Origin: Lutibacter maritimus
Lineage (GTDB): Bacteria > Bacteroidota > Bacteroidia > Flavobacteriales > Flavobacteriaceae
Length of the DNA stretch: 64,000 nucleotides
Assembly: GCF_900116115.1 (NCBI RefSeq)
Contig: NZ_FOZP01000002.1
Span: 456,122 to 520,121, forward strand
Reading direction: 5' to 3'
Below are positions 36,824 through 45,381 of this stretch, piece after piece; position 1 is the stretch's first letter, and the number at the start of each line of letters is the position of its first letter. The translations under genes and the position numbers were made by a program. The notes under the pieces are model-generated. The model saw only the letters and a program-made list of their open reading frames with translations, was not told the DNA's origin and made no database searches.

Positions 36824-37873
36824 ATGATAGAAGATAAAAACCAATCGCGCACCAAATTATCTGAATTAGGAGAATTCGGATTGATAAACCATTTAACTCA
36901 AAATTTTAAAATTAAAAATTCAACAACAATAAAAGGTGTTGGAGATGATGCTGCAGTTATTGAAAATAAAGAAAATCAAATTTTAGTAACTACCGATTTG
37001 TTAATTGAAGGCGTACACTTTGATTTAAGTTATATGCCGTTAAAGCATTTAGGTTACAAAGCGGTGGTTGTAAATTTATCGGATGTGTACGCAATGAATG
37101 GTAACGCAACCCAAATTACTGTTTCTATTGCAGTTTCTAACCGTTTTCCGTTAGAAGCTTTGGAAGAATTGTATGATGGAATTTACACAGCTTGTAAAAC
37201 CTATAATATTGATTTGGTTGGTGGCGATACATCAACTTCAACAAAGGGAATGCTAATTAGTATTACTGCCATAGGTGAAGTGAAGAAGGAAGATGTTGTA
37301 TACAGAAATACTGCAAAACCAAATGATTTATTAGTGATTACTGGTGATATTGGTGCTGCATATTTAGGATTACAAGTATTGGAAAGAGAAAAAAGAGTGT
37401 TTGAAGTAAATCCAAATTCGCAGCCAGATTTAACCAATTATTCATATTTAGTTGAACGCCAACTAAAACCTGAAGCAAGAAAAGATATTGTGAAATTATT
37501 GAGTGATTTAGGAGTAAAACCAACAGCTATGATTGATATTTCTGATGGACTTTCTTCTGAAATTTTACATATTTGTACCCAATCTAAAGTTGGATGTAAT
37601 GTGTATGAAGAAAAAATACCGTTAGATCAGCAGGTAATTTCAACGTGTGAAGAATTCGATTTAAATAGTACAACTATTGCATTAAGTGGCGGTGAAGATT
37701 ACGAGTTGTTGTTTACAATTGCTCAAGAAGATTTTCCAAAAATTAAAGGGAATCCACATTTAACCGTTATTGGTCATATGACCGATGAAAGTATTGGCGC
37801 AAATTTAGTTACCAGAGCTGGTCAACAAATAAAATTAACTGCCCAAGGTTGGAATGCGTTAAGTAAAGATTAA
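36824..37873 (+). CDS. thiL: Thiamine-monophosphate kinase
   Basis: Phosphorylates thiamine monophosphate to the diphosphate cofactor. The protein has 349 residues from the ATG at 36824, the normal ThiL length. Motifs are GVGDDAAVI near 39, TTDLLIEGVHFD near 58, GGDTSTSTKG, and the C-terminal DISDGLSSEI and SGGEDYELLFT. It is preceded by the carboxypeptidase gene, but its own -7 box implies separate expression. Confidence 0.95.
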   Translation: MIEDKNQSRTKLSELGEFGLINHLTQNFKIKNSTTIKGVGDDAAVIENKENQILVTTDLLIEGVHFDLSYMPLKHLGYKAVVVNLSDVYAMNGNATQITVSIAVSNRFPLEALEELYDGIYTACKTYNIDLVGGDTSTSTKGMLISITAIGEVKKEDVVYRNTAKPNDLLVITGDIGAAYLGLQVLEREKRVFEVNPNSQPDLTNYSYLVERQLKPEARKDIVKLLSDLGVKPTAMIDISDGLSSEILHICTQSKVGCNVYEEKIPLDQQVISTCEEFDLNSTTIALSGGEDYELLFTIAQEDFPKIKGNPHLTVIGHMTDESIGANLVTRAGQQIKLTAQGWNALSKD

Positions 37874-37940
37874 ACGCATTTCTGTTTTTAAAATATGCTT
37901 AGGCATTATAATTGATGCTAATTTTTAAAATATAAAGTAT

Positions 37941-38726
37941 ATGAAAAACTTTCTTTTTATTGCGTTATTTTTATCTTCTTTTATAATGTTTTCGCAAGGC
38001 AGACTTGAAAAAGCAAAGGAAAGTTTATCAAATGATACAGAAGAATCAGAAACAAAATCTACCTCCAGAAAAATTAGTAGAAATAATGAAGGTAATGGGT
38101 TTTTTGTTGATGTTTTTGCTGAATTAGGCTATTATGCATTTTATGGAATTGTTGTCGGAAGATCGGAATATAGAAATATAACACCTTATCCTTATTACAA
38201 AAATTTAAGAGGAGAATATTTAAAAACGGATTTTGAACAAACCAAAAATAGTTTGTTTAAAATCAGTGCCTATCAGCTTTTTAATAGAGGTGTTAATGCA
38301 TTAGAGTTAAATGCTAATTATAGAGTTATTCCTATTTTAGGTGTTGAAGTTTCGCATTTAAATTTTTCAGAAAATTCTATTCAAGGAAAGCAATATTTAG
38401 ATGTTTCTTCATTTTTACTGAAGTATTACAGAGTTAGAGAACAGAATATTTCAGTTTGGTGGGGAGCAGGAGCCTCTTATGTTGCAAACGGAGTTGATAC
38501 TTGGGGTTTAGCATACACCATTGGAACAGAAATATTTCCAGCAAAGCCTATAAGCATCCATTTAAGTTACAAACAAAGTTTTATAAATTTTAGTAATGTT
38601 AATGAATTTAAGGTTCAATTAAAATATCATATTAAAAAAACAGCACTTGTTATAGGTTACCATGCAAATGCTATAGGCAGCGAAAATGTAAACGGAATAG
38701 TATTTGGAGCAGAATATACGTTTTGA
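37941..38726 (+). CDS. Probable outer-membrane beta-barrel protein, unknown function
   Basis: A 261-residue exported protein that I do not recognise. The signal peptide ends near FSQG (about 21). A Ser/Glu/Arg-rich stretch (about 25-50) follows, then alternating hydrophobic strands rich in Tyr, Phe and Gly. It ends in aromatic Phe (GAEYTF), the usual last residue of outer-membrane barrels. It lies 67 bases after thiL and meets the hydrolase gene tail to tail with no spacing. Confidence 0.72.
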   Translation: MKNFLFIALFLSSFIMFSQGRLEKAKESLSNDTEESETKSTSRKISRNNEGNGFFVDVFAELGYYAFYGIVVGRSEYRNITPYPYYKNLRGEYLKTDFEQTKNSLFKISAYQLFNRGVNALELNANYRVIPILGVEVSHLNFSENSIQGKQYLDVSSFLLKYYRVREQNISVWWGAGASYVANGVDTWGLAYTIGTEIFPAKPISIHLSYKQSFINFSNVNEFKVQLKYHIKKTALVIGYHANAIGSENVNGIVFGAEYTF

Positions 38727-39506
38727 TTATGCTTTTTTAATGAATTGAGATAACGTTTCAATGAGTTCATCTTTATTTTCAATATGACTCATATGTCCAT
38801 CAGGAAATTCAACAACATTTACACTTGTATTTTTAGTTTGTTGAATGAGTGAATTGTAATCTAAAGCTGGATCTTCTTTTCCAATAATCATCATCATTGG
38901 AAATTCCGCTTTTTTATAGATTTGAGTATTGTTTTTTCTGACTTTCATTCCTTCCAAAGCAGCAATAATTCCTTGAGCAGATAATTTTAAAGCTTCATTA
39001 GTAACAGAAGTAATTTCAGAAGTAAAAATAGCTCTGTTTTTTTCTGAAAAAAGCATTGGTATTGCTATTCTAACAAAAGTTTTATGATTTTGTTTTACGG
39101 CTGCAATTCCTCTATCTCGATTTATTTTTTTCTCTTCAGTGTCTGGTAGCGCTGTTGAATTCATTAAACATAAACCTTTTATGTTTTTGGCATATAATTT
39201 GGCAAAAGCTAATGCAATATAACCGCCCATACTGTGGCCAACTAAAATATATTTTTTCAATTTTAAAAAGGCTAAAACAGTTTTTACCATTTCAGCTTGT
39301 TCTTCCATAGTATGAATATAACCGTGACTTTCCGATTTTCCATGCCCTAATAAATCAATACAAATAACTCGATTTTTTTTAGAAATTTCAGGAACAATTT
39401 CATTCCACATACTGCTGTTTTCTAAAAAACCGTGCAATAACACAACGGCAGTTCCTTTACCGGTTGATGTAAAATTAATAGTTGTATTTTTGTAAAGAAT
39501 TGTCAT
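38727..39506 (-). CDS. Alpha/beta-fold hydrolase
   Basis: A 259-residue cytoplasmic hydrolase of the alpha/beta fold. The oxyanion region is LLHGFLENSSMW near 24, the nucleophile elbow is GHSMGG with Ser92, the acid is likely Asp in GKEDPALDY, and the histidine is in DGHMSHIE near 243. The size and motifs resemble small esterases or MenH/BioH-like enzymes; the substrate cannot be told. It ends directly against the outer-membrane protein gene and follows the ACT-like gene by 21 bases. Confidence 0.88.
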   Translation of the reverse strand: MTILYKNTTINFTSTGKGTAVVLLHGFLENSSMWNEIVPEISKKNRVICIDLLGHGKSESHGYIHTMEEQAEMVKTVLAFLKLKKYILVGHSMGGYIALAFAKLYAKNIKGLCLMNSTALPDTEEKKINRDRGIAAVKQNHKTFVRIAIPMLFSEKNRAIFTSEITSVTNEALKLSAQGIIAALEGMKVRKNNTQIYKKAEFPMMMIIGKEDPALDYNSLIQQTKNTSVNVVEFPDGHMSHIENKDELIETLSQFIKKA

Positions 39507-39527
39507 TTTAAAAGAGTTAAAACTAAC

Positions 39528-40184
39528 TTAATTTTTTAAACTTTTTACAGCTGAAAAAGCTGTATCAACAACTTCATCTTCAACCAAAATGGTAAACTCG
39601 TTGGTGGTTGAAACTACTTCGTATAAAGAAATTCCTTCCCAAGCCAATCGTTTAAAAAACTGATAATATAAACCTGCAATTTTTGTATTTTCTTTAGGCA
39701 ATCCAATGGTAATGGCGGACAAATGATCTTGCATGGTTGTACAAACTTCATCTTTGTAGCTATCTTCCATGTGTTTTTTTAACGTATTGGTAATTAATAC
39801 ATTGCTTTCGTGTACGCCCCGTGTAAATGTGTAAAAAATATGAGGATCTTCTTTAATTACTTCCAGCATTTTTAAATGACTGTGAATTAAACTTGGAGAA
39901 TTTTTAAATGTGTAATCGGAAATATCTGACCGAACAGTTATATCACCTAAATTTTGCAATACTTTATTCAGTTTCACTTTGTTAGCCATTTCTTTTGGCG
40001 GACTATAGCGCCTTAAAGCCATCATAATTGCGCCAGCTTTTACCGGTTTTCGTAACATTTTAGAAATAGGCTCTCTTAACTCTTCTGATAAAGCACTGAA
40101 GTTTAAAATATTTCGTGTTAAGGCATCTTCTAAAAAAGGTTGTGAAACTAAAATTTCTTCTACACAAGTGGCTATTGTTTTCAT
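39528..40184 (-). CDS. ACT-like regulatory protein divergent from lysC
   Basis: A 218-residue protein. Its C-terminal part (EVVSTTNEFTILVEDEVVDTAF, about 190-212, split here as one stretch with a Ser-Thr-Thr core) resembles the ACT domains of aspartate kinase. The N-terminal half is helical (LREPISKMLRKPVKAGAIM) with no motif known to me. It is transcribed away from lysC with a 104-base shared promoter region. A role in amino-acid sensing or lysC control is inference only. Confidence 0.65.
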   Translation of the reverse strand: MKTIATCVEEILVSQPFLEDALTRNILNFSALSEELREPISKMLRKPVKAGAIMMALRRYSPPKEMANKVKLNKVLQNLGDITVRSDISDYTFKNSPSLIHSHLKMLEVIKEDPHIFYTFTRGVHESNVLITNTLKKHMEDSYKDEVCTTMQDHLSAITIGLPKENTKIAGLYYQFFKRLAWEGISLYEVVSTTNEFTILVEDEVVDTAFSAVKSLKN

Positions 40185-40209
40185 TTTGTTAAATAGTTAA
40201 CAGTTTGTG

Positions 40210-40217
40210 CAAAATTA
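40210..40217 (-). promoter_or_regulatory. -7 element of the ACT-like gene
   Basis: Minus-strand TAATTTTG, exact TAnnTTTG, 26 bases before the start codon at 40184. Confidence 0.45.
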
Positions 40218-40259
40218 GTTTATAATTTTTAAATAAACACATTTAAATAGAAAACAATT

Positions 40260-40267
40260 TACATTTG
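40260..40267 (+). promoter_or_regulatory. -7 element of lysC
   Basis: TACATTTG, exact TAnnTTTG, 21 bases before the lysC ATG. No clear -33 TTTG at normal spacing was found. Confidence 0.5.
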
Positions 40268-40288
40268 CGGACTAAATAATAAGAAAAA

Positions 40289-41611
40289 ATGAAAGTTTTA
40301 AAGTTTGGAGGAACTTCTGTAGGTTCAATAGGTAACATGATGCGTGTTAAAGAATTAATTACAGATAATGATAAAAAAATTGTTGTTTTGTCTGCAATGT
40401 CAGGAACAACAAATGCGTTAGTAGAGATTTCTGACCTTATAAAAAAAGGGGCTGTTGCACAAGCTTTAGAGAATATTGAAGCATTATATAATAAGTATAA
40501 TATTGTTATTGATGAATTATTAGAATCACCATCAATAAAACAAGAAGCGGCAAATTATATTGATAAAATATTTGACTTTTTAAGAAATATAACTGCAGAA
40601 AAACACTCCATATTAGTTTACAATAAAATTGTTGCGCAAGGTGAATTACTTTCTACATTTATATTTACAAAGTACTTAATTCAAGAAGGTGTAAATGCAC
40701 GTTTGTTACCAGCTTTAGAATTTATGAGAATTGACAAAGCAAATGAACCTGATGATTTTTATATCAGACAAAATATACAACGTATTATAAATGATGCATT
40801 ACCTGCAGATATTTATATTACCCAAGGTTTTATTTGTTTAGATGCCTATGGAAATGTTGCAAATTTACAACGTGGAGGTAGTGATTACACAGCTACAATT
40901 ATTGGAGCTGTTATAGAAGCAGATGAGGTTCAAATTTGGACTGATATTGACGGAATGCATAATAACGATCCAAGGTTTGTAGAAAATACACACGCAATTT
41001 CTAATTTATCTTTTGATGAAGCTGCTGAGTTAGCTTATTTTGGAGCAAAAATTTTACATCCGCAAACGGTAATGCCTGCGCGTGAAGCAAATATTCCAGT
41101 GCGTTTAAAAAACACAATGGATCCAGAATGTTATGGAACACTAATTACAAGCGATTATGTTGGTGAAGGTATAAAAGCAATTGCTGCAAAAGATAATATT
41201 ACTGCCATTAAAATTAAATCAGCAAGAATGTTATTGGCTCACGGATTTTTGAAAAAAGTATTTGAAATTTTTGAAAAATACGAAACATCAATTGATATGA
41301 TTACAACTTCTGAAATTGCAGTTTCATTAACTATTGATAATGATAGAAATCTAGCAGACATAAAAGAAGAATTAGAAAAATTTTCAACAGTTGAAATTGA
41401 TCATCAGCAAACTATTATTTGTTTGGTGGGGCATTCAGTTGTTAAACATCAAGAAACACATAGATTATTTCAAGTATTGCAAGACATTTCTGTAAGAATG
41501 ATTTCTTATGGAGGAAGTAATAATAATATTTCACTTTTAGTAAATACAAACGATAAAATTACGGCACTTAAACGTTTAAATAATTACGTTTTTGATTTTG
41601 CAACCTCATAA
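40289..41611 (+). CDS. lysC: Aspartate kinase
   Basis: Catalyses the first step of the aspartate pathway (lysine, threonine, methionine). It is a monofunctional 440-residue kinase. The nucleotide/aspartate site begins MKVLKFGGTSVGS; further motifs are GFICLDAYGNVANLQRGGSD near 200 and the tandem ACT domains at about 305-440 (TSIDMITTSEIAVSLTID). Lysine feedback through the ACT domains is likely from the family, not shown here. Confidence 0.95.
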   Translation: MKVLKFGGTSVGSIGNMMRVKELITDNDKKIVVLSAMSGTTNALVEISDLIKKGAVAQALENIEALYNKYNIVIDELLESPSIKQEAANYIDKIFDFLRNITAEKHSILVYNKIVAQGELLSTFIFTKYLIQEGVNARLLPALEFMRIDKANEPDDFYIRQNIQRIINDALPADIYITQGFICLDAYGNVANLQRGGSDYTATIIGAVIEADEVQIWTDIDGMHNNDPRFVENTHAISNLSFDEAAELAYFGAKILHPQTVMPAREANIPVRLKNTMDPECYGTLITSDYVGEGIKAIAAKDNITAIKIKSARMLLAHGFLKKVFEIFEKYETSIDMITTSEIAVSLTIDNDRNLADIKEELEKFSTVEIDHQQTIICLVGHSVVKHQETHRLFQVLQDISVRMISYGGSNNNISLLVNTNDKITALKRLNNYVFDFATS

Positions 41612-41639
41612 ATTACTATGATAAATTTATTGGTTAAAG

Positions 41640-41671
41640 AAAAAACTCGAAATTTTAATTTCGAGTTTTTT
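41640..41671. terminator. Bidirectional terminator between lysC and the AraC-type gene
   Basis: AAAAAACTCGAAATT / AATTTCGAGTTTTTT, 15-base arms with T and A tracts. It serves both convergent genes. Confidence 0.85.
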
Positions 41672-41676
41672 TATGG

Positions 41677-43404
41677 TTATTTTTCAATTTCTTTAATAAA
41701 ATAAGAAGGGTAAATACCCGTTTTTTTATAAAATGCTTTTGAAAACGTTTCGGCATTATTAAAGCCAATTTCTGAAGAAATTGCTTTAACACTATATTTT
41801 CTAAATGTAATATCTTCTTTCAATTTTTTTATACAATATTCAATTCTTAAATCTGCAATATAGGTACTAAAGTTTTTTTGTTTATTTACATTAATTATTT
41901 TTGATAAATAGCGGGAATTTGTATTAAAATCCGTAGCTAAATTAGCAAGGGTAATTTGGTTATTTATAAAACCATTATTTTTTTCAAATTTTTTTAAATT
42001 AAAAAGAATTGCATCAACTATATCTTTTGAAATTTCATGTAATTCATTTGAGTTAGTCTTGTTTTCAATATTATTTTCAATTTCTTTTTTTTGTTCAAAT
42101 AATAATTTTTTAAATCGCTTTTTATAAGTGCGCTGGTTTTTGAAAAATCGAAAACTAAAAAAAAATATAATTAACAAAATGCCAACTAAGCCATAAATTA
42201 TAAAAGATGTTTTTTTCTCTTTTTCTTTTAAATGCGTAATTAATTCTTGTTTTTCAGCAAGAAGCAAAGGTGTGTCATACTTTTTAAAAATGGTTTCATT
42301 TAAATTTAAATGGTTGTTATGTATAATACTGTCAAGGTGTAAAAGTCTATTTATATATTTTAATTGATTTTTAATATCACCTTTTAATTTATAATAATTG
42401 ATGAAATATTCTTGAATTTCTCTTACTTCTGGAACAACATCCATTGTTAAATTATAAATGGAATCTGCTTTTGAAAAATGGTAATATGCACTAACTTCAT
42501 TATGTTGTTTTTTAAAAATGTTACCTAAAATAAAATGATTGTTGAATTGAGCATTGTACGATGTTTCAAATGGAAAAGCCTTTATAATACTGTCATAGGC
42601 TTTTTTTAATTCGTTTTTGTAATAGAAAATCTCACCTGTTTGTGAGAGAAACCTATTATATTGAAACAAATCATTATTTTCAAATCCTTTATTAAGCCCT
42701 TTTGTTGAAAAGAATAATGCAGAATCAAGCTTTTCATTTAAAATATAAGCATTAGATAAATTAAATAGTGTTTTATAATAGGCTGCGTTTTTATCTTTAA
42801 ATTTTTCTTTATTATTTGTAAATAAATATAATTGAGATTTAAAAATATTCAAAGCCTCATTTGAATCTCCCCAAAATAATTTAAGTTGCCCAATTTGATT
42901 TTTAATATAAAAAGTTTGCTCATAGTTTTTGTTTTTTACAGCTAATTTATTTGCGGTTATATAGTAATCTAGTGCATCATAATAATTTCCAAGCTGCTCA
43001 TTTAACATTCCTTTTTGTATATAGCCTAGAGTTGGGTATATTTTATTGTTTTTGATATTTTTTGTGAGGTTAATAATGCTATCACTATATTTAATCGCAA
43101 ATTTTGGTTTAGAGCAAAGAGTTGCTAATAAAGAATATGCATTTGCCGTTCTAATTATATCTTTTTCTTTTTTAGCTTTTGTTAAATATAAATTAGCATA
43201 TTTATAAGCTGTAATTGAATCATTTTGGTTTTTATAAAAGAGTGATGCATATTCTTCATAACTTTTATTTTTTAAAGAATCAGATGTTTTTAAGTTATTA
43301 TTTTGTGCAGAGGTTGTTTGTGAAATTATTAAATAAAACAACAAGTTAAATGTAATTATTGTATTATTTAAAATTCGAGGTTTTAAATTTGTACTTAGGG
43401 TCAT
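41677..43404 (-). CDS. Membrane-anchored TPR / AraC-type transcriptional regulator
   Basis: A 575-residue one-component regulator. The signal segment is about 12-33 (cleavage after TSAQ possible). Tetratricopeptide-like helices, likely in the periplasm, cover about 45-370. One membrane helix is at about 395-416 (IIYGLVGILLIIFFF). A cytoplasmic linker and an AraC-type double helix-turn-helix (about 465-573; TNSRYLSKIINVNKQ, GFNNAETFSKAFYKKTGIYPS) complete it. A -7 box TATTTTTG (43431-43438, minus strand) precedes it. Target genes are unknown. Confidence 0.9.
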   Translation of the reverse strand: MTLSTNLKPRILNNTIITFNLLFYLIISQTTSAQNNNLKTSDSLKNKSYEEYASLFYKNQNDSITAYKYANLYLTKAKKEKDIIRTANAYSLLATLCSKPKFAIKYSDSIINLTKNIKNNKIYPTLGYIQKGMLNEQLGNYYDALDYYITANKLAVKNKNYEQTFYIKNQIGQLKLFWGDSNEALNIFKSQLYLFTNNKEKFKDKNAAYYKTLFNLSNAYILNEKLDSALFFSTKGLNKGFENNDLFQYNRFLSQTGEIFYYKNELKKAYDSIIKAFPFETSYNAQFNNHFILGNIFKKQHNEVSAYYHFSKADSIYNLTMDVVPEVREIQEYFINYYKLKGDIKNQLKYINRLLHLDSIIHNNHLNLNETIFKKYDTPLLLAEKQELITHLKEKEKKTSFIIYGLVGILLIIFFFSFRFFKNQRTYKKRFKKLLFEQKKEIENNIENKTNSNELHEISKDIVDAILFNLKKFEKNNGFINNQITLANLATDFNTNSRYLSKIINVNKQKNFSTYIADLRIEYCIKKLKEDITFRKYSVKAISSEIGFNNAETFSKAFYKKTGIYPSYFIKEIEK

Positions 43405-43430
43405 CTTTTTTCATTTCTTTTTTAGCGGTT

Positions 43431-43438
43431 CAAAAATA
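43431..43438 (-). promoter_or_regulatory. -7 element of the TPR-AraC gene
   Basis: Minus-strand TATTTTTG, exact TAnnTTTG, 27 bases upstream of the start codon. Confidence 0.45.
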
Positions 43439-43606
43439 CAAAATTGATACTACAAAAATAACTCTAAATTTATGAATATAGACATGTAAAGTTTTTTAGG
43501 TTGTTGAAGTATAACTACTTTTACTTAATTCTTCAAATCTTTTTTATGAAGATTTGTGAAATTGTTTTGAAACCTCAAATATGAATGTTTTAAGGAAATT
43601 GCTAAG

Positions 43607-43634
43607 GAAAACTCGAATTTTTTCGAGTTTTTTT
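43607..43634 (+). terminator. Terminator-like hairpin without an assigned gene
   Basis: AAAACTCGAA / TTCGAGTTTT around a short T-rich loop, followed by a T tract. The stem core matches the terminator at 41640-41671. No plus-strand gene precedes it; the 200 bases between it and the AraC-type gene start show no coding signal. It might end a small RNA or be a duplicated remnant. Confidence 0.5.
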
Positions 43635-43660
43635 AATTGTTGAATGTAAATATATTGAAA

Positions 43661-43867
43661 ATGCAATTATTGGAATTTATAAAAAAAGAACCCATCTATT
43701 TTAAATTTTTATATGCTTTAGGGTGTTTGTTTTTTATGTATCATTTAAATGAAATGACAAATGAAAATAGTGAAGTTAATTGTATTTATCCAATATTTTC
43801 AATTATTATTTTAGTAACGTATTTTATAAGAGTGTTGTATTATTATAAAAAAAATAATCTTTTTTAA
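43661..43867 (+). CDS. Small two-helix membrane protein, hypothetical
   Basis: A 68-residue protein from the ATG at 43661. Two hydrophobic segments are seen at about 14-27 and 43-60, with a basic tail (YYYKKNNLF). I recognise no family. It lies between two hairpins and has no clear promoter. It may be a genuine small gene or a chance frame in AT-rich DNA. Confidence 0.4.
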   Translation: MQLLEFIKKEPIYFKFLYALGCLFFMYHLNEMTNENSEVNCIYPIFSIIILVTYFIRVLYYYKKNNLF

Positions 43868-43882
43868 AGGAGTTACTTCTTG

Positions 43883-43936
43883 AAAAAATAAAAATCTTAA
43901 TCCCAAATTAATTTGGGATTAAGATTTTTATTTTTT
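43883..43936. terminator. Perfect 54-base palindromic terminator
   Basis: An inverted repeat with 27-base arms and no spacer, centred between 43909 and 43910 (core CCCAAATT/AATTTGGG). A and T runs at its ends allow termination in both directions: of the aminopeptidase P gene (minus) and the small plus-strand frame. Confidence 0.85.
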
Positions 43937-43951
43937 TGAAAACTTTTTTAG

Positions 43952-45241
43952 TTAATTCATTAAATCTTCAATTTCTTCAACTTCAATAGGTATGTTTCTC
44001 ATTAAATTAAAAGGAGCTCCAGTTTTTTGTACAACAACATCATCTTCAATTCTAATTCCCATATTTTCTTCAGGAATATAAATTCCTGGTTCCACAGTAA
44101 ATACCATTCCAGCTTGCATCGGTTTTTTTAATTGACCATAATCGTGAGTGTCTAATCCCATATGGTGCGAAGTTCCGTGCATAAAATATTTTTTATATGC
44201 TGGCCAATTTGGATCTTCATTTTGAATATCAGCTTTAGATAATAATCCTAAACCTAATAATTCAGAAGTCATTATTTTTCCCACTTCTTTTTGATACTCT
44301 GCCCAAAAAGTTCCAGGAACTAACATTTTTGTTGCTTCATTTTTAACTCTTAAAACTGCGTTGTAAATAGCTTTTTGTCTATCGCTAAATTTACCGTTTA
44401 CAGGAATGGTTCTGGTCATATCACTCGAGTAATTTGCATACTCTGCACCAACATCTAATAGCAACATGTCGCCATCTTTACATTCTTTGTTATTTTCTAT
44501 ATAATGTAAAACACAAGCGCTGTAACCCGATGCAATAATTGGTGTGTAAGCAAATCCTCTTGAACGGTTTCTTAAAAACTCATGCATAAACTCGGCTTCA
44601 ATTTCATATTCCATAATTCCTGGTTTTACAAAAGGTAAGATTCTTCTAAAACCTTTATTTGTAATTTCACAGGCTGTTTGCATAATGTCAATTTCTTCAG
44701 GTTCTTTAACCCCTCTAATAGCTTGTAAGATTTGATTACTTTTTTCCCACTTATGTGCTGGAAAATCGTTTTTGCATTGTTTTATAAATCTATCTTCACG
44801 TGTTTCTATTTCTACAGATTGTCTGTAATGTTCATTTGTATTAAAGTAGATAGTTTCAGCTTCAGTCATTAATTCAAAAAATATTTTTTTAAATTCAGAT
44901 AGCCAATAAATCGTTTTTATTCCAGAAACTTCAGTTGCTTCTTTTTTAGAATATTTTGCACCATACCAAATTTCAATATGCTTATTGGTTTCGGTTAAAA
45001 ATAAAATTTCACGGTGTTTTTCTTCAATAGCATCTGGAAAAAGCAACAAGATACTTTCTTCTTGATCTGCACCACTTAAATAAAACAAATCGCTACTTTG
45101 CTCAAACGGTAATGTGCTATCTGCACCCGTTGTAAAAAGATCATTTGAGTTAAAAACTGCAATAGATTTTGGTTTCATTTGAGCAGTAAATTTTGCTCTA
45201 TTTTTAATAAATAGCTGATTGTTTATTGGAAGATATTTCAT
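43952..45241 (-). CDS. Aminopeptidase P (Xaa-Pro aminopeptidase, M24B)
   Basis: A 429-residue two-domain metallopeptidase that removes N-terminal residues before proline. The N-terminal creatinase-like domain is about 1-165. The pita-bread catalytic domain has metal ligands in DVGAEYANYSSDMTRT (two Asp, about 255-270), HGTSHHMGLDTHD (His, about 348), VEPGIYIPE (Glu) and IRIEDDVVV (Glu). No signal peptide is seen, so it is cytoplasmic. Confidence 0.94.
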   Translation of the reverse strand: MKYLPINNQLFIKNRAKFTAQMKPKSIAVFNSNDLFTTGADSTLPFEQSSDLFYLSGADQEESILLLFPDAIEEKHREILFLTETNKHIEIWYGAKYSKKEATEVSGIKTIYWLSEFKKIFFELMTEAETIYFNTNEHYRQSVEIETREDRFIKQCKNDFPAHKWEKSNQILQAIRGVKEPEEIDIMQTACEITNKGFRRILPFVKPGIMEYEIEAEFMHEFLRNRSRGFAYTPIIASGYSACVLHYIENNKECKDGDMLLLDVGAEYANYSSDMTRTIPVNGKFSDRQKAIYNAVLRVKNEATKMLVPGTFWAEYQKEVGKIMTSELLGLGLLSKADIQNEDPNWPAYKKYFMHGTSHHMGLDTHDYGQLKKPMQAGMVFTVEPGIYIPEENMGIRIEDDVVVQKTGAPFNLMRNIPIEVEEIEDLMN

Positions 45242-45313
45242 GTTGAAGTATTTATATTTTTAATCTCTTAATTAATTAAAAAGGCAACTTGCTTTTTTAA
45301 TACTAAGATTTTA

Positions 45314-45346
45314 TTTGGATTATTTAATAACAAAGTTATAAATTTG
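45314..45346 (+). promoter_or_regulatory. Promoter of the ChaN-like gene
   Basis: TTTG (45314-45317), 21 bases, TAAATTTG (45339-45346): both boxes of the Bacteroidota consensus, ending 35 bases before the ATG. Confidence 0.55.
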
Positions 45347-45381
45347 TTGAAAACCAACCTTCATTAAATCAAATTTTATTT

